Below the pieces are notes generated by a model. It was not told the DNA's origin, ran no database searches, and was given only the letters and a program-made list of their open reading frames with translations. Both the position numbers and the translations under genes were made by a program. Positions 24,287 to 32,884 of a DNA stretch of 39,266 nt are shown here, piece after piece (position 1 is the stretch's first letter; every line of letters starts with the position of its first letter). This DNA is from Verrucomicrobiales bacterium (GTDB taxonomy: Bacteria; Verrucomicrobiota; Verrucomicrobiia; Limisphaerales; CAIMTB01). The stretch is from assembly GCA_016795425.1 (NCBI GenBank), contig JAEUHG010000194.1, positions 1 through 39,266 on the forward strand, in the 5' to 3' direction.

Positions 24287-25369
24287 CTACTCCACTCGGG
24301 CGCGTCCCGTGCCCTGAGTGACTTCACCGATCACCACGGTGTCGTGGGACTTGCGAAGGTGGCGCAGCACCGCGCTGACTGACTCGCGATCGACGATGGC
24401 CACCATTCCGATGCCCATGTTGAAGACCTGGTACAGTTCCGCTTCGTCAACACCGCCCTGGGACGCGAGCAGTTGAAAGAGTGGGGGCAGGGGCCAGCTG
24501 CCTTTGCGAATGACGACGTCGCAATGGTCCGGAAGCACGCGAGGAATGTTGTCCACGAATCCGCCACCGGTGATATGGGCGAAGGCGTGGATGGGGCCGC
24601 CCGTTCCCTGGCGCTTTCGCGCGGCGGCGGTGCGAGGGGCGAACTTTCTGAGGAGCGACTGAATCGCGGGTCCGTAGCTCACATGGACCTTGAGCAGTTC
24701 GTCACCCAACGATCCTCGGCATCCGGGGATGCGACTCTTGGGAGTCAGTCCGAGTTTTTCGAAGAGGATACGACGGGCGAGCGAGTAGCCGTTGGTGTGC
24801 AGGCCGCTGGAGGCCATCCCGAGCACGATATCGCCTCGTCGGACGGATTTTCGGCCATCCAGAATGGCCGAACGATCGACGACACCGACGATGGTCCCGC
24901 TCACGTCGTATTCACCGGCCTGGTAGAAACCGGGCATCTGGGCCGTTTCACCGCCGATGAGGGCGCAGTGGTTTTCGGCGCAGGCGCGGGCGAATCCCTG
25001 AATGATCTCCTTGAAGACGTGGGGTTCAAGTTTGCCCGTGCCCAGGTAATCGAGAAAGAAGAGAGGTTCGGCGCCCAGCACGGCGATATCGTTGACGCAG
25101 TGATTCACCAGGTCCTGCCCAATGGTGTCGTGGCGGTCCATGGCGAACGCGATCTTGAGCTTGGTACCGACTCCATCGACGGAGGATACCAGGATGGGAT
25201 CCGGGTGTCGTCGGAGGTCGAGCGCGAAGAGGCCGCCGAAGCCGCCAACCTTGCCGAGGACCTCGCGGCGATGGGTGGAGGCGAGGAGTTTTGGAAGCGT
25301 CCCTTTGACGCGATTCCCCAGGTCGATATCCACGCCGGCGGCGGCGTAGGCTTTCTGCTTTCTTCTCAT
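24287..25369 (-). CDS. purM: Phosphoribosylformylglycinamidine cyclo-ligase (AIR synthase)
   Basis: PurM catalyses the ATP-dependent closure of FGAM to aminoimidazole ribotide, step five of purine synthesis. From the ATG at 25369 the product has 360 residues, close to the usual 345. Family motifs are YAAAGVDIDLGNRV at the N-terminus, VSSVDGVGTKLKIA, HCVNDIAVLGAEPLFFLDYL, LIGGETAQMPGFY, MASSGLHTNGYSLARRIL, AHITGGGFVDNIPRVLP and FNMGIGMVAIV. The frame also allows a TTG at 25435 that overlaps the stop of the SIS gene (TTGA), but the added 22 residues are not family-like. It is last in the folP operon and is followed by a terminator. Confidence 0.95.
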   Translation of the reverse strand: MRRKQKAYAAAGVDIDLGNRVKGTLPKLLASTHRREVLGKVGGFGGLFALDLRRHPDPILVSSVDGVGTKLKIAFAMDRHDTIGQDLVNHCVNDIAVLGAEPLFFLDYLGTGKLEPHVFKEIIQGFARACAENHCALIGGETAQMPGFYQAGEYDVSGTIVGVVDRSAILDGRKSVRRGDIVLGMASSGLHTNGYSLARRILFEKLGLTPKSRIPGCRGSLGDELLKVHVSYGPAIQSLLRKFAPRTAAARKRQGTGGPIHAFAHITGGGFVDNIPRVLPDHCDVVIRKGSWPLPPLFQLLASQGGVDEAELYQVFNMGIGMVAIVDRESVSAVLRHLRKSHDTVVIGEVTQGTGRARVE

Positions 25370-25431
25370 CCGTACGGGGGGCCGACTTTTGCGGACCCGG
25401 CGCTGGTTGTCGATGGCTGAAGGAGCCGGGT

Positions 25432-26208
25432 TCAAAGGTGTCGCAGGCGCGACTGGTATCGGGCGATCAATTGATCATTCCATCCCGGCACATCCGCGTT
25501 GCTGCTGGCATAGACCTCGGGGATGACGCCCTGGTTAACCAGAAGTTCGACGGCGCGGACGACGGTAAGATTGAGCAGCAGGATGCCAGCAATGGAGGAA
25601 GTGGGGCCGATACGGCGGGGGAGTCCGGGGAGGTCGATGGCGGCGTCGCCGGCCACGGCCTGGTTGTCCAGGACGATCTCGGCGATTTCGAAGAGCCGTT
25701 TTCCCGAAGGATGGCGGGATGGGAAGGCGCGGCTGTGCTGCAGACTGGTGATGGCGATGGTGCACAAACCGCGCTCACGGGCGATCAGGGCCATTTCCAC
25801 GGGAACGGCGTTGCGTCCCGAGTTGGAGGCGATGACGAGCACATCACCGGCGGCGACCGGATACCGGTCCAGCAACGAAGCGGCATAGCCGCTTTGTTGT
25901 TCCTGGTGCGAGCTGGCGGCGGCACCTTGATGGAGCATCAATGGTGGATCGAGGATGGCGGCGGCTCGGGCCAATCCCCCGGCGCGATAGAAGATCTCTT
26001 CAGCGAGCATGTGGGAGTGCCCGGTGCCGAAGGCATAGAGGAAACGATCCGCAGCCAACGCCTGCGCGACCCGCTGTGCCGCCGTTTCGAGGGCCGCGCT
26101 CTGCGTGCCCACGGCTTCGTCAATCTGCCGACGGACGGTGTCGAGGTAGCGTGCCGCCGCGCTCGACGGATCACGGAAGCCCGGTGGATCAAGGATGGGC
26201 TGAGGCAT
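25432..26208 (-). CDS. SIS-domain sugar isomerase-like protein (UPF0309-like)
   Basis: This 258-residue protein has a SIS (sugar isomerase) fold. Residues about 20-55 form a helical N-terminus, followed by LYAFGTGHSHMLAEEIFYRAGGL, which is typical of the UPF0309 group, then VLVIASNSGRNAVPVEMALIA (phosphosugar-binding Ser/Thr loop) and CTIAITSLQHSRA. SIS proteins bind or isomerise phosphosugars, including amino-sugar phosphates, in the cytoplasm. Its place between glmM and purM suggests amino-sugar or MurNAc-type metabolism (inference). The gap to glmM is 38 bases. The stop overlaps a possible TTG start of purM. Confidence 0.87.
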   Translation of the reverse strand: MPQPILDPPGFRDPSSAAARYLDTVRRQIDEAVGTQSAALETAAQRVAQALAADRFLYAFGTGHSHMLAEEIFYRAGGLARAAAILDPPLMLHQGAAASSHQEQQSGYAASLLDRYPVAAGDVLVIASNSGRNAVPVEMALIARERGLCTIAITSLQHSRAFPSRHPSGKRLFEIAEIVLDNQAVAGDAAIDLPGLPRRIGPTSSIAGILLLNLTVVRAVELLVNQGVIPEVYASSNADVPGWNDQLIARYQSRLRHL

Positions 26209-26246
26209 GGAATGAGGATCCCCTTCCGAAAGACGAAAGTGCGCGA

Positions 26247-27629
26247 TCAGGCGCCCACATGGCGGCGCAGGCTATCGGCGATCTTCCGGCTCCACGCCTC
26301 GATGACCGCGGAGTCATTGCCCTCGATCAGCAGGCGCGCCTTGGGTTCGGTTCCAGAATACCTCAGGAGCACCCGGCCGCCATTGCCCGCGACCTCGGTT
26401 TCCGCCTGCTTGAGGAGGTCCATGAGGCCATCCAGTTCCTCGAAGGGCCGCTTCTCGCGGACCTTGACGTTGGTAACGAGTTGCGGGAATCGGGTCCAAC
26501 TCCGGGAAAGTTCGGAGAGGGGCTTACCCGTGGTTTGCATGATGCGAAGAATCTGCAGCGCCGTGACGAGTCCATCGCCGGTGGTGCTGTGATCCCCAAA
26601 AATCATGTGACCGCTTTGTTCGCCGCCGAAGTTGTAACCGTGGGTGATCATCTCATCGATGACATGCTTGTCGCCGACCGGTGTGCGGAGCATGGAGCCG
26701 CCGGCGGCTTTCAGTGCAGCCTCCAGACCGGCATTGCTCATGACCGTGGCCACGACGGTGTTTTTGGCGAGAGCGCCGCCCCGCATGAGGTCGAGCCCGG
26801 CGATCGCCATGATGTCATCGCCATCGATGAGTTTTCCGTTTTCGTCGCAGAGCAGGACCCGGTCGGCATCCCCATCATGGGCAATCCCGAGATGGGCGCG
26901 GTGTTCCCAGACCTTCTGGCACATCATCTCCGGGTGCATGGAGCCGCAATCGAGATTGATATTCGTGCCGTTGGGGGAAACCCCGAAGGCAAACACCTCG
27001 GCGCCAAGTTCTCGAAGGACCGTCGGGGTCGCCTTGTAGGCGGCGCCGTTGCCGCAATCGACGACAATGCGCAGTCCTTCGAGTGTCATGCCCCGCGGGA
27101 ACGAGTTTTTGACGTGTTCGATGTAACGCCCGAGCGCGTCCTCGATGCGGACGGCTTTGCCGATGGCGCTGGCTTTGGGTCGGATATTAGCGATTTCCCC
27201 GCTGAACACGAGGTTCTCAATCTCCGCTTCAATCTCATCGTCGAGCTTGTACCCGTCGGAGCGGAAGAATTTGACCCCGTTGTCGTCATAGGGATTGTGG
27301 GATGCGGTGATGGCAATCCCGGCATCGGCGCGCAGGCTGCGGGTGACGTAGGCGATGCCCGGCGTGGGCAGGGGCCCGATAAAGAGAACATCGACACCCA
27401 TGGAGAGGATGCCGGACGAAATGGCATTCTCCAGCAGGTATCCGGAGAGACGCGTGTCCTTGCCGACGACAATCTGATGTTTACCGCGTCCCCTGGGAGT
27501 TTGCTGCAATCCCTTGAAGACGTGGGCAGCGGCGCACCCCAGTTTGAGAATGGTTTCGGCCGTGACCGGCTCGATGTTGGCGGTGCCACGCACCCCGTCG
27601 GTGCCAAAGATGCGGCGTTGAGATTTCAT
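26247..27629 (-). CDS. glmM: Phosphoglucosamine mutase
   Basis: GlmM converts glucosamine-6-phosphate to glucosamine-1-phosphate for UDP-GlcNAc, peptidoglycan and LPS. The product has 460 residues with all signature sites: the start RRIFGTDGVRG, active-site phosphoserine S110 in AITASHNPYDDNGVKFF, the magnesium loop HDGDADRV (D252, D254, D256), the sugar-specificity loop GEQSGHMIFGDH, and the phosphate-binding RYSGTEPKARLLIEG near the end. It follows the cdaA and cdaR-like genes, the same order as in Firmicutes, where GlmM binds CdaA and lowers its activity. An 80-base gap upstream contains a palindrome (27673-27687). Confidence 0.97.
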   Translation of the reverse strand: MKSQRRIFGTDGVRGTANIEPVTAETILKLGCAAAHVFKGLQQTPRGRGKHQIVVGKDTRLSGYLLENAISSGILSMGVDVLFIGPLPTPGIAYVTRSLRADAGIAITASHNPYDDNGVKFFRSDGYKLDDEIEAEIENLVFSGEIANIRPKASAIGKAVRIEDALGRYIEHVKNSFPRGMTLEGLRIVVDCGNGAAYKATPTVLRELGAEVFAFGVSPNGTNINLDCGSMHPEMMCQKVWEHRAHLGIAHDGDADRVLLCDENGKLIDGDDIMAIAGLDLMRGGALAKNTVVATVMSNAGLEAALKAAGGSMLRTPVGDKHVIDEMITHGYNFGGEQSGHMIFGDHSTTGDGLVTALQILRIMQTTGKPLSELSRSWTRFPQLVTNVKVREKRPFEELDGLMDLLKQAETEVAGNGGRVLLRYSGTEPKARLLIEGNDSAVIEAWSRKIADSLRRHVGA

Positions 27630-27672
27630 ATAAGACCAGACTTCTACGAATAGCGGCTAAAGGGAATGTGGG

Positions 27673-27687
27673 CTTTAGGGCCTAAAG
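27673..27687. repeat. Palindrome between cdaR-like gene and glmM
   Basis: CTTTAGG G CCTAAAG is a perfect palindrome of 7-base arms around one base. It sits in the 80-base gap upstream of glmM, inside a wider run with partial repeats of ctaaag/ctttag. A one-base centre favours a protein-binding site over an RNA hairpin. Its role is unknown; an operator for glmM is possible. Confidence 0.45.
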
Positions 27688-27709
27688 GCCTTGCGGGTGC
27701 GCCTCAAAA

Positions 27710-28102
27710 TCAAGGCAAGTCCTGGATGTCCACATGGGCCGGATGGACTTCGATGAGCTTGAGGCCCCTGGGCAGACGGACATCGGTCCGCCCGACCGAA
27801 GCGCCGGGGATCAGTTCGACGTAGACCAGGACGTCGTCCCCGCGAAGACGCAGCATCAGACTGGCGGGGCCTTCCACTTCAACGCGGGCGGTGGCGGGAT
27901 TGAAGCGCACCGGGCGCAGGTGGTCGGGAGCGCCCAGCCCACGAATTGGAATATCCAGGAACGTGCGGGTCTCGGCGAGGTTGAGGGGATTGACGAAGGG
28001 TCGGACTTCGAATTTTTGGGCGCCGGACCAGATCATGACGGCCAGGAGGAAGGCGAGGAGCTTCCACCAAAGATTCTGGAAGAGGAGTTCGCGCCAACGC
28101 AT
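27710..28102 (-). CDS. cdaR: CdaR-like protein with a single YbbR domain
   Basis: This 130-residue protein has one N-terminal membrane helix (NLWWKLLAFLLAVMIWSG) and a single extracytoplasmic YbbR-like domain (SLMLRLRGDDVLVYVELIPG, then VRLPRGLKLIEVHPAHVDI). CdaR of Firmicutes usually has several YbbR domains and modulates the cyclase CdaA; this one is much shorter. Its place 32 bases after cdaA and before glmM supports the assignment. The gene name is by context and domain, not by close similarity. Confidence 0.8.
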   Translation of the reverse strand: MRWRELLFQNLWWKLLAFLLAVMIWSGAQKFEVRPFVNPLNLAETRTFLDIPIRGLGAPDHLRPVRFNPATARVEVEGPASLMLRLRGDDVLVYVELIPGASVGRTDVRLPRGLKLIEVHPAHVDIQDLP

Positions 28103-28134
28103 GGGGAGTGCGGCGGAGTGCCGTGGTCAGTGGA

Positions 28135-29016
28135 CTATTTGGAGCTGGCGGTCCTGGGCAGCCGTGCCGACTCGGGGGTGGCGGGAGCTTTGGGGGCGGA
28201 GCGACGGCCTTGGAGCCAAGCGGGCAGGTGACGGAGCCAGCGTTCGGCGGACCAGGGCGGTTGGGATTGGGGAACAAAGACGGAACTGAGGAGGGACCGG
28301 AGTTCGTCGCAATTCAGGCCGCGAACGAACTGATCCTTGTAGGCGTAGGAGATGCCCCCGGTTTCCTCGGAAATCACCACCACCACCGCGTCGGTTTCCT
28401 CGGCGAGTCCAATCGCGGCTCGATGGCGGGTACCCAACGACTTTCGGAGATCGCTGCGTTCCGTCAGGGGAAAGATGCAGGCGGCGTAGGCGATGCGATC
28501 CCCGCGAACGATGATGCCCCCATCATGGATGGCGTTGTTCGGGAAGAAAATCGTCTCGAACATCTCCGGAGTGGCCTCGCAGTCGATGGGGACGCCCAGT
28601 TGAGACACGGCTTCGGGAAGGTGGATGGATTGTTCGATGGCAATGAGGGCGCCGATGCGGGCTTCGGAGAGTCGTTCGGCCGCTTGCACAATGGTCTCCA
28701 GATTCTCGCGGCGTTCGCGGGCGGTGGCGAAGAGGGGAAGGTCGCCGACGCGCGCCAGCATGCGACGGATCTCCGGCTGGAAGATGACCAGGGCGGCAAA
28801 GGCAATGAAGGCCGCTCCGGCGCCGACCATCCAACGCAGGACTTCGAGTCGGAGCAGGGCTGACAAGGCGAAGAGCAGGAAGAGCGAGGCCAGAAACCCA
28901 ACCAACACGGGGGCGGCGCGGGTGCCGCGTACAAAGCGCAGGGCATAATAGATGGCGGCGGTGAGGAGAGCGATCTCCACCGCGGCGCGCCACCCTTGTT
29001 GGATCCACTGCATCAT
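28135..29016 (-). CDS. cdaA: Membrane diadenylate cyclase (c-di-AMP synthase)
   Basis: The protein has 293 residues. Three N-terminal membrane helices (about 12-28, 34-56, 63-80) precede a DisA_N cyclase domain: FQPEIRRMLARVGD, a helical linker ENLETIVQAAERLSEARIGALIAIE, then the active site. The substrate motif RHR is intact (GTRHRAA, 197-199). The usual DGA motif reads DGG here (IHDGGIIV, 165-167). The C-terminal tail is Pro/Arg/Ala-rich. CdaA makes c-di-AMP, which controls potassium and osmolyte balance and cell-wall stability. Its start overlaps the folP stop (ATGA-type overlap), so the two are translationally coupled. Confidence 0.93.
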   Translation of the reverse strand: MMQWIQQGWRAAVEIALLTAAIYYALRFVRGTRAAPVLVGFLASLFLLFALSALLRLEVLRWMVGAGAAFIAFAALVIFQPEIRRMLARVGDLPLFATARERRENLETIVQAAERLSEARIGALIAIEQSIHLPEAVSQLGVPIDCEATPEMFETIFFPNNAIHDGGIIVRGDRIAYAACIFPLTERSDLRKSLGTRHRAAIGLAEETDAVVVVISEETGGISYAYKDQFVRGLNCDELRSLLSSVFVPQSQPPWSAERWLRHLPAWLQGRRSAPKAPATPESARLPRTASSK

Positions 29017-29858
29017 GGACCTGTCCGATGCCGGAGAATGGATTCGGCGACCCTTAGGGCCTGTACGGTCTCGGCGACGTCGTGCGTGCGGATCAACGAC
29101 ACGCCATCTGCGACGCCGACACAGGCCGCGGCCAGTCCCCCCGGAAGGCGATGATCCACCGGCGCCTCCACCAATCGTCCGATGAACGATTTGCGGGACA
29201 CGCCGAGCATCAAAGGCCGCCTGAGTTCTCTAAAGGCGCCTATCCTGCCCAGCAACTCCAAATTGTGTTCGAGGTTCTTGCCGAAGCCGATGCCAACATC
29301 GAGCACGATCTGTTCCGGGGAAACCCCGATCCGCACCGCCCGGTCCAGAATCTGAGAAAAGAACGCGCGCACTTCGGCGACAACATCGGTGTAAACCGGT
29401 GCCTGCTGCATGGATTCCGGTGTGCCCTGCATGTGCATGGCAACGTACCCGGCACCCGTGCGGGCCACCACCTCCAGCATGGCGTCGCCCGGCCTTCCCG
29501 AGGCCACATCGTTGATCACACTGGCCCCGGCCTCGATGGCGAGGGCGGCCACTCGCGGTTTGCACGTATCAATCGACAGCGGGACGGATACGGCTTCGCG
29601 CAGTTGGCGGATGACGGGGAGGACCCGGTGGAGTTCCTCATCCTCCGGCACTGGAATCGCGCCGGGGCGCGTCGATTCACCCCCGATATCCAAAAGGTCG
29701 GCGCCATCGCCACATAACCTCACGCCGTGGGCGACCGCCGATTCCGGACTGAAATACTGGCCTCCGTCGGAGAATGAATCCGGCGTCACGTTGACCACCC
29801 CAACGACCAGCGTGGGTCGCGGGAACTGGAATTCAAACGTTTTTGCGCGCCAGAGCAT
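29013..29858 (-). CDS. folP: Dihydropteroate synthase
   Basis: FolP joins 4-aminobenzoate to dihydropterin pyrophosphate in folate synthesis and is the sulfonamide target. The product has 281 residues and clear motifs: GVVNVTPDSFSDGGQY, LLDIGGESTRPGA, LSIDTCKPRVA, VINDVASG, YVAMHMQGTPESM, VLDVGIGFGKN (often DPGIGFGK in other species), LMLGVSRKSFIG and IRTHDV. The length is normal. It is the first gene of the folP-cdaA-cdaR-glmM-SIS-purM unit and overlaps cdaA by 4 bases. It is divergent from the GH95 gene, with about 190 bases between their starts. Confidence 0.97.
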   Translation of the reverse strand: MLWRAKTFEFQFPRPTLVVGVVNVTPDSFSDGGQYFSPESAVAHGVRLCGDGADLLDIGGESTRPGAIPVPEDEELHRVLPVIRQLREAVSVPLSIDTCKPRVAALAIEAGASVINDVASGRPGDAMLEVVARTGAGYVAMHMQGTPESMQQAPVYTDVVAEVRAFFSQILDRAVRIGVSPEQIVLDVGIGFGKNLEHNLELLGRIGAFRELRRPLMLGVSRKSFIGRLVEAPVDHRLPGGLAAACVGVADGVSLIRTHDVAETVQALRVAESILRHRTGP

Positions 29859-30050
29859 GGGGTCGACGGACCGTTGCCGGGATTAGAATGTTGGCACGGC
29901 CCGGTGTTCAAAAGCCGAAACCGATGGGACGAAGAAACGGGAAGCGGGAAGGGGACCTGCTTCTCCAATCTCCCTTCCCTGATTCCTTGAGTGTCGTCGA
30001 GCTTCCCAGGCGGACTTGGGGATATCAGACTCGGTCCCTTCCGCGACGAC

Positions 30051-32567
30051 ATGAATGCTTACCCAACCCTGCCAGCCACGATCCCAAGCGGGTTCTCCCT
30101 CTCGACGCACCGATCTGCCGCGGGTCGTGGCGTTGTCGTTGCGCTGTTGCTGATCGGACGGCTCGCCCTGGCGGCGGAAGGAAATTGGAAGTTGTGGTAC
30201 GAGCAACCGGCCGGTTTGGAGCAACGGGAACCGACCAACGGATGGTCGAACTCGACGGGATGGGTCCAGGCACTGCCGATTGGCAACGGCCGACTCGGGG
30301 CGATGCAGTATGGAGGCGTCGCGCGGGAGCGACTTCAGTTGAACGAGGACAGTGTGTGGTCGGGTCGCCCGCAGGATGCCGATAATCCTTCGGCCAAGGA
30401 GCATTTGGCCGAGATCCGGCGGCTGTTGTTCGCTGGGAAATACCGAGAGGCCCAGGAACTGACCTACGCGAAACTGGCGTGCCGGGGTCCCGGGACCTGT
30501 GGCGGGGCGGCGGCGCGCTGCGACTTCGGTTGTTTCCAGACTTTGGGCGATTTGGATCTCGAGTTCGAAGGCCATGGAGCAACCACCGGTTATCGGCGCG
30601 AATTGGACCTGGATACGGCGATCGCGTCGGTCCGATATGAAACCGGAGGGATCACCTACACCCGCGAGGCGTTCGCATCCTGGCCCGATCAGGTGCTGGT
30701 GGTTCGACTCACCGCGAGCCGACCCGGTGCTCTGGCCTTGGGGATTGCCTTGTCGCGGAGCGAGGCGGCTCGGACTCGTGTGGAGGATGCCGGCGATCTG
30801 GTCATGCGTGGCCAGATGGACGAGGGGCGTGGCATGAAGTTTCTAGCCCGCCTCCGGGTGCGAAACGAAGGCGGCAGATTGTCGGTGGCTGGCGATCGGC
30901 TGCGGGTGGAAGGCGCGGATGCGGTGACCCTTCTGCTATCATCGGGAACGGATTATCGCGGGCGGGACGTGGAGCGCACGACGTCGAGGCAACTGGCGGC
31001 GGCGGCGCGACGCAGTTACGAGACGTTGCGGGAACGCCATGTGTCGGATCACCAACGGTGGTTTCGTCGGGTGGACCTGGATTTGGGCCGCACTGCGGCA
31101 GCCGAACTGCCGACGGATCAGCGGTTGGACGCCTTCGCCAAAGGGGGCGCCGATCCGCATTTGGCGGCGCTCTATTTCCAGTTCGGCCGGTATCTGCTGA
31201 TTGGAAGCAGTCGGCCCGGCGATTTGCCCGCGAATCTTCAGGGGATATGGGCGGAGGGCATCCAGACCCCCTGGAACTGTGATTACCACGCCAACATCAA
31301 CGTGCAGATGAACTATTGGCCGGCGGAAGTGGCGAACCTCGCGGAATGCCACACACCGCTGTTCGACTTGATTGAATCCTTGCGCGAACCCGGTCGCCGA
31401 ACGGCGCAGGTGCAATACGGGCTGCCGGGTTGGGTCTGTCACACGGTCGTCAACGTCTGGGGGTATACCTCACCCGGCGAACATCCGTCGTGGGGCCAGT
31501 TTCCCGCCGCCTCGGGGTGGCTGTGCCAGCACCTTTGGGAGCACTATGATTTCAGCCGGGATCGGGGTTTTCTCCGCCGCGCCTACCCAACCCTGAAAGA
31601 GGCGGCGGAGTTTTACCTGGCGTTTCTAGTGGAGGAACCGCGTCGGGGATGGCTGGTGACGGCGCCAAGCAACTCCCCGGAGAATCCGTTTATCACCGCC
31701 GAAGGACACACGGTCTCGGTGTGTTACGGCCCGACCATGGACACTCAGATCATTCGGGAACTCTTCACCAACTGCCGGTCGGCCGCGGAGATCCTCGGCG
31801 TCGACGCTGATTTTTCACGGCGCCTGGGTGAGGCCCTGGCCAAGTTGCCGCCGCATCAGGTGGGGCGGCATGGGCAGTTGCAGGAGTGGATCGAGGATTT
31901 TGGCGAGGCGGACCCGCACCATCGCCATGTGTCGCACATGTACGGATTGCATCCGGGTCGGCAGATCACACGTCGGACAACGCCTGACCTGGCGCAGGCG
32001 GCAAGAGTCTCACTGGATCGCCGCGGCGATGATGGCACGGGATGGTCGATCGCCTGGAAAGTGAATTTTTGGGCACGCCTCGGCGACGGTGATCGGGCGC
32101 ATCGTTTATTCCGGCGATTGCTTCAGCCCGCGCAAGGGTCCGGGGTCAACATGAGCAACGGCGGCGGAACCTTCCCGAACCTCTTTGATGCGCATCCGCC
32201 CTTTCAGATCGACGGCAATTTCGGCGGGTGCGCGGGCATTGCCGAGATGCTGTTGCAGAGCCACGGGGATGCGATCGAGATATTGCCGGCGCTGCCCAAG
32301 GATTGGCCGTCCGGGCGAGTCAGCGGGCTGCGGGCGCGGGGTGGGTACACGGTCGGTATGGATTGGGACCGCGGGGTGCTGCAGAAGGCGGAGATCCGCG
32401 CGACGGTGGCGGGTCTCTGCCGATTGCGCAGCGGGGCCGGGATCACCTCGGTGATCTCGGATTCTGGGCCGGTGCCGGTGCGCCGGACGGCGGATGGCGT
32501 GGTGGAGTTCGATGCCAAGCGGTCGGGGGTCTATCGCGTGGTCGCGGGGCCGGCCGTGCGACCGTGA
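30051..32567 (+). CDS. Secreted GH95 alpha-L-fucosidase-like glycoside hydrolase
   Basis: The product has 838 residues from the ATG at 30051, with a signal peptide (GVVVALLLIGRLALAAEG). A beta-sandwich N-terminal domain (LWYEQPAGL, ALPIGNGRLGAMQYGG, LNEDSVWSG) leads into an (alpha/alpha)6 barrel. Residues matching the Bifidobacterium GH95 fucosidase active site (Asn421, Asn423, Glu566, Asp766, from memory) appear to be N415 and N417 in CDYHANINVQMNYWPAEV, E544 in APSNSPEN, and D621 in EADPHHRHVSHMYG. The family removes alpha-1,2-linked fucose or galactose from glycans. A Cys-rich loop (CRGPGTCGGAAARCDFGC) precedes FQTLGDLDLEF; two of these Cys I recall from other GH95 members, the other two seem extra. 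The frame also runs from 29991, but that segment has no signal character. Confidence 0.93.
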   Translation: MNAYPTLPATIPSGFSLSTHRSAAGRGVVVALLLIGRLALAAEGNWKLWYEQPAGLEQREPTNGWSNSTGWVQALPIGNGRLGAMQYGGVARERLQLNEDSVWSGRPQDADNPSAKEHLAEIRRLLFAGKYREAQELTYAKLACRGPGTCGGAAARCDFGCFQTLGDLDLEFEGHGATTGYRRELDLDTAIASVRYETGGITYTREAFASWPDQVLVVRLTASRPGALALGIALSRSEAARTRVEDAGDLVMRGQMDEGRGMKFLARLRVRNEGGRLSVAGDRLRVEGADAVTLLLSSGTDYRGRDVERTTSRQLAAAARRSYETLRERHVSDHQRWFRRVDLDLGRTAAAELPTDQRLDAFAKGGADPHLAALYFQFGRYLLIGSSRPGDLPANLQGIWAEGIQTPWNCDYHANINVQMNYWPAEVANLAECHTPLFDLIESLREPGRRTAQVQYGLPGWVCHTVVNVWGYTSPGEHPSWGQFPAASGWLCQHLWEHYDFSRDRGFLRRAYPTLKEAAEFYLAFLVEEPRRGWLVTAPSNSPENPFITAEGHTVSVCYGPTMDTQIIRELFTNCRSAAEILGVDADFSRRLGEALAKLPPHQVGRHGQLQEWIEDFGEADPHHRHVSHMYGLHPGRQITRRTTPDLAQAARVSLDRRGDDGTGWSIAWKVNFWARLGDGDRAHRLFRRLLQPAQGSGVNMSNGGGTFPNLFDAHPPFQIDGNFGGCAGIAEMLLQSHGDAIEILPALPKDWPSGRVSGLRARGGYTVGMDWDRGVLQKAEIRATVAGLCRLRSGAGITSVISDSGPVPVRRTADGVVEFDAKRSGVYRVVAGPAVRP

Positions 32568-32884
32568 ACCACGGAGACACCGAGGCATCGAGGAGAGCGC
32601 GAACAAAGGGGGCGTGGGCCGCGGAGGGAGTCAGGGGAATTCGTTGGCCCTAACCGGGGCGTGGTCGGCATACCAAAGAATTGACGGGTCCTGGTCAGTG
32701 GGGTCTTTGAAGAAAGTTGGCACGATTTGTGTCCCGATGGCGCTTGCCTTGGTGTGCGCCCGAATCTGGTGCCCATTCTGAAAAGCAACCCAGGCCATCC
32801 TTCGGCTTATCGTCCCGAGAGGTGGTGCGAGGTTCAGAGGCGGCCCTTGGGCGTCGAAACCCACCTATCCTTGTGCCTTCCCTT
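32568..32884. other. Intergenic stretch without a gene
   Basis: This 317-base gap lies between the GH95 gene and the next secreted-protein gene. Just at the GH95 stop there is a 5-base hairpin (ccgtg/cacgg, 32562-32574) without a T run. The following aaccacggagacaccgaggc resembles short 'accacggagacac' elements that I recall as scattered in intergenic DNA of related bacteria (memory, not checked). No tRNA, riboswitch or convincing small gene is visible. TTGGCACG at 32717 resembles half a sigma-54 promoter, but the -12 part does not fit. Confidence 0.5.

Noticed and set aside
25941..27653. Plus-strand open frame of 570 codons
   Set aside because: It is antisense to glmM, whose four signature sites are all present.
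29891..29910. Second TTGGCACG upstream of the GH95 gene
   Set aside because: Again no matching -12 element; a chance match is likely.
32717..32733. Possible sigma-54 promoter (TTGGCACG)
   Set aside because: The -24 half fits, but the -12 half reads GTGT instead of TTGC at the right spacing.
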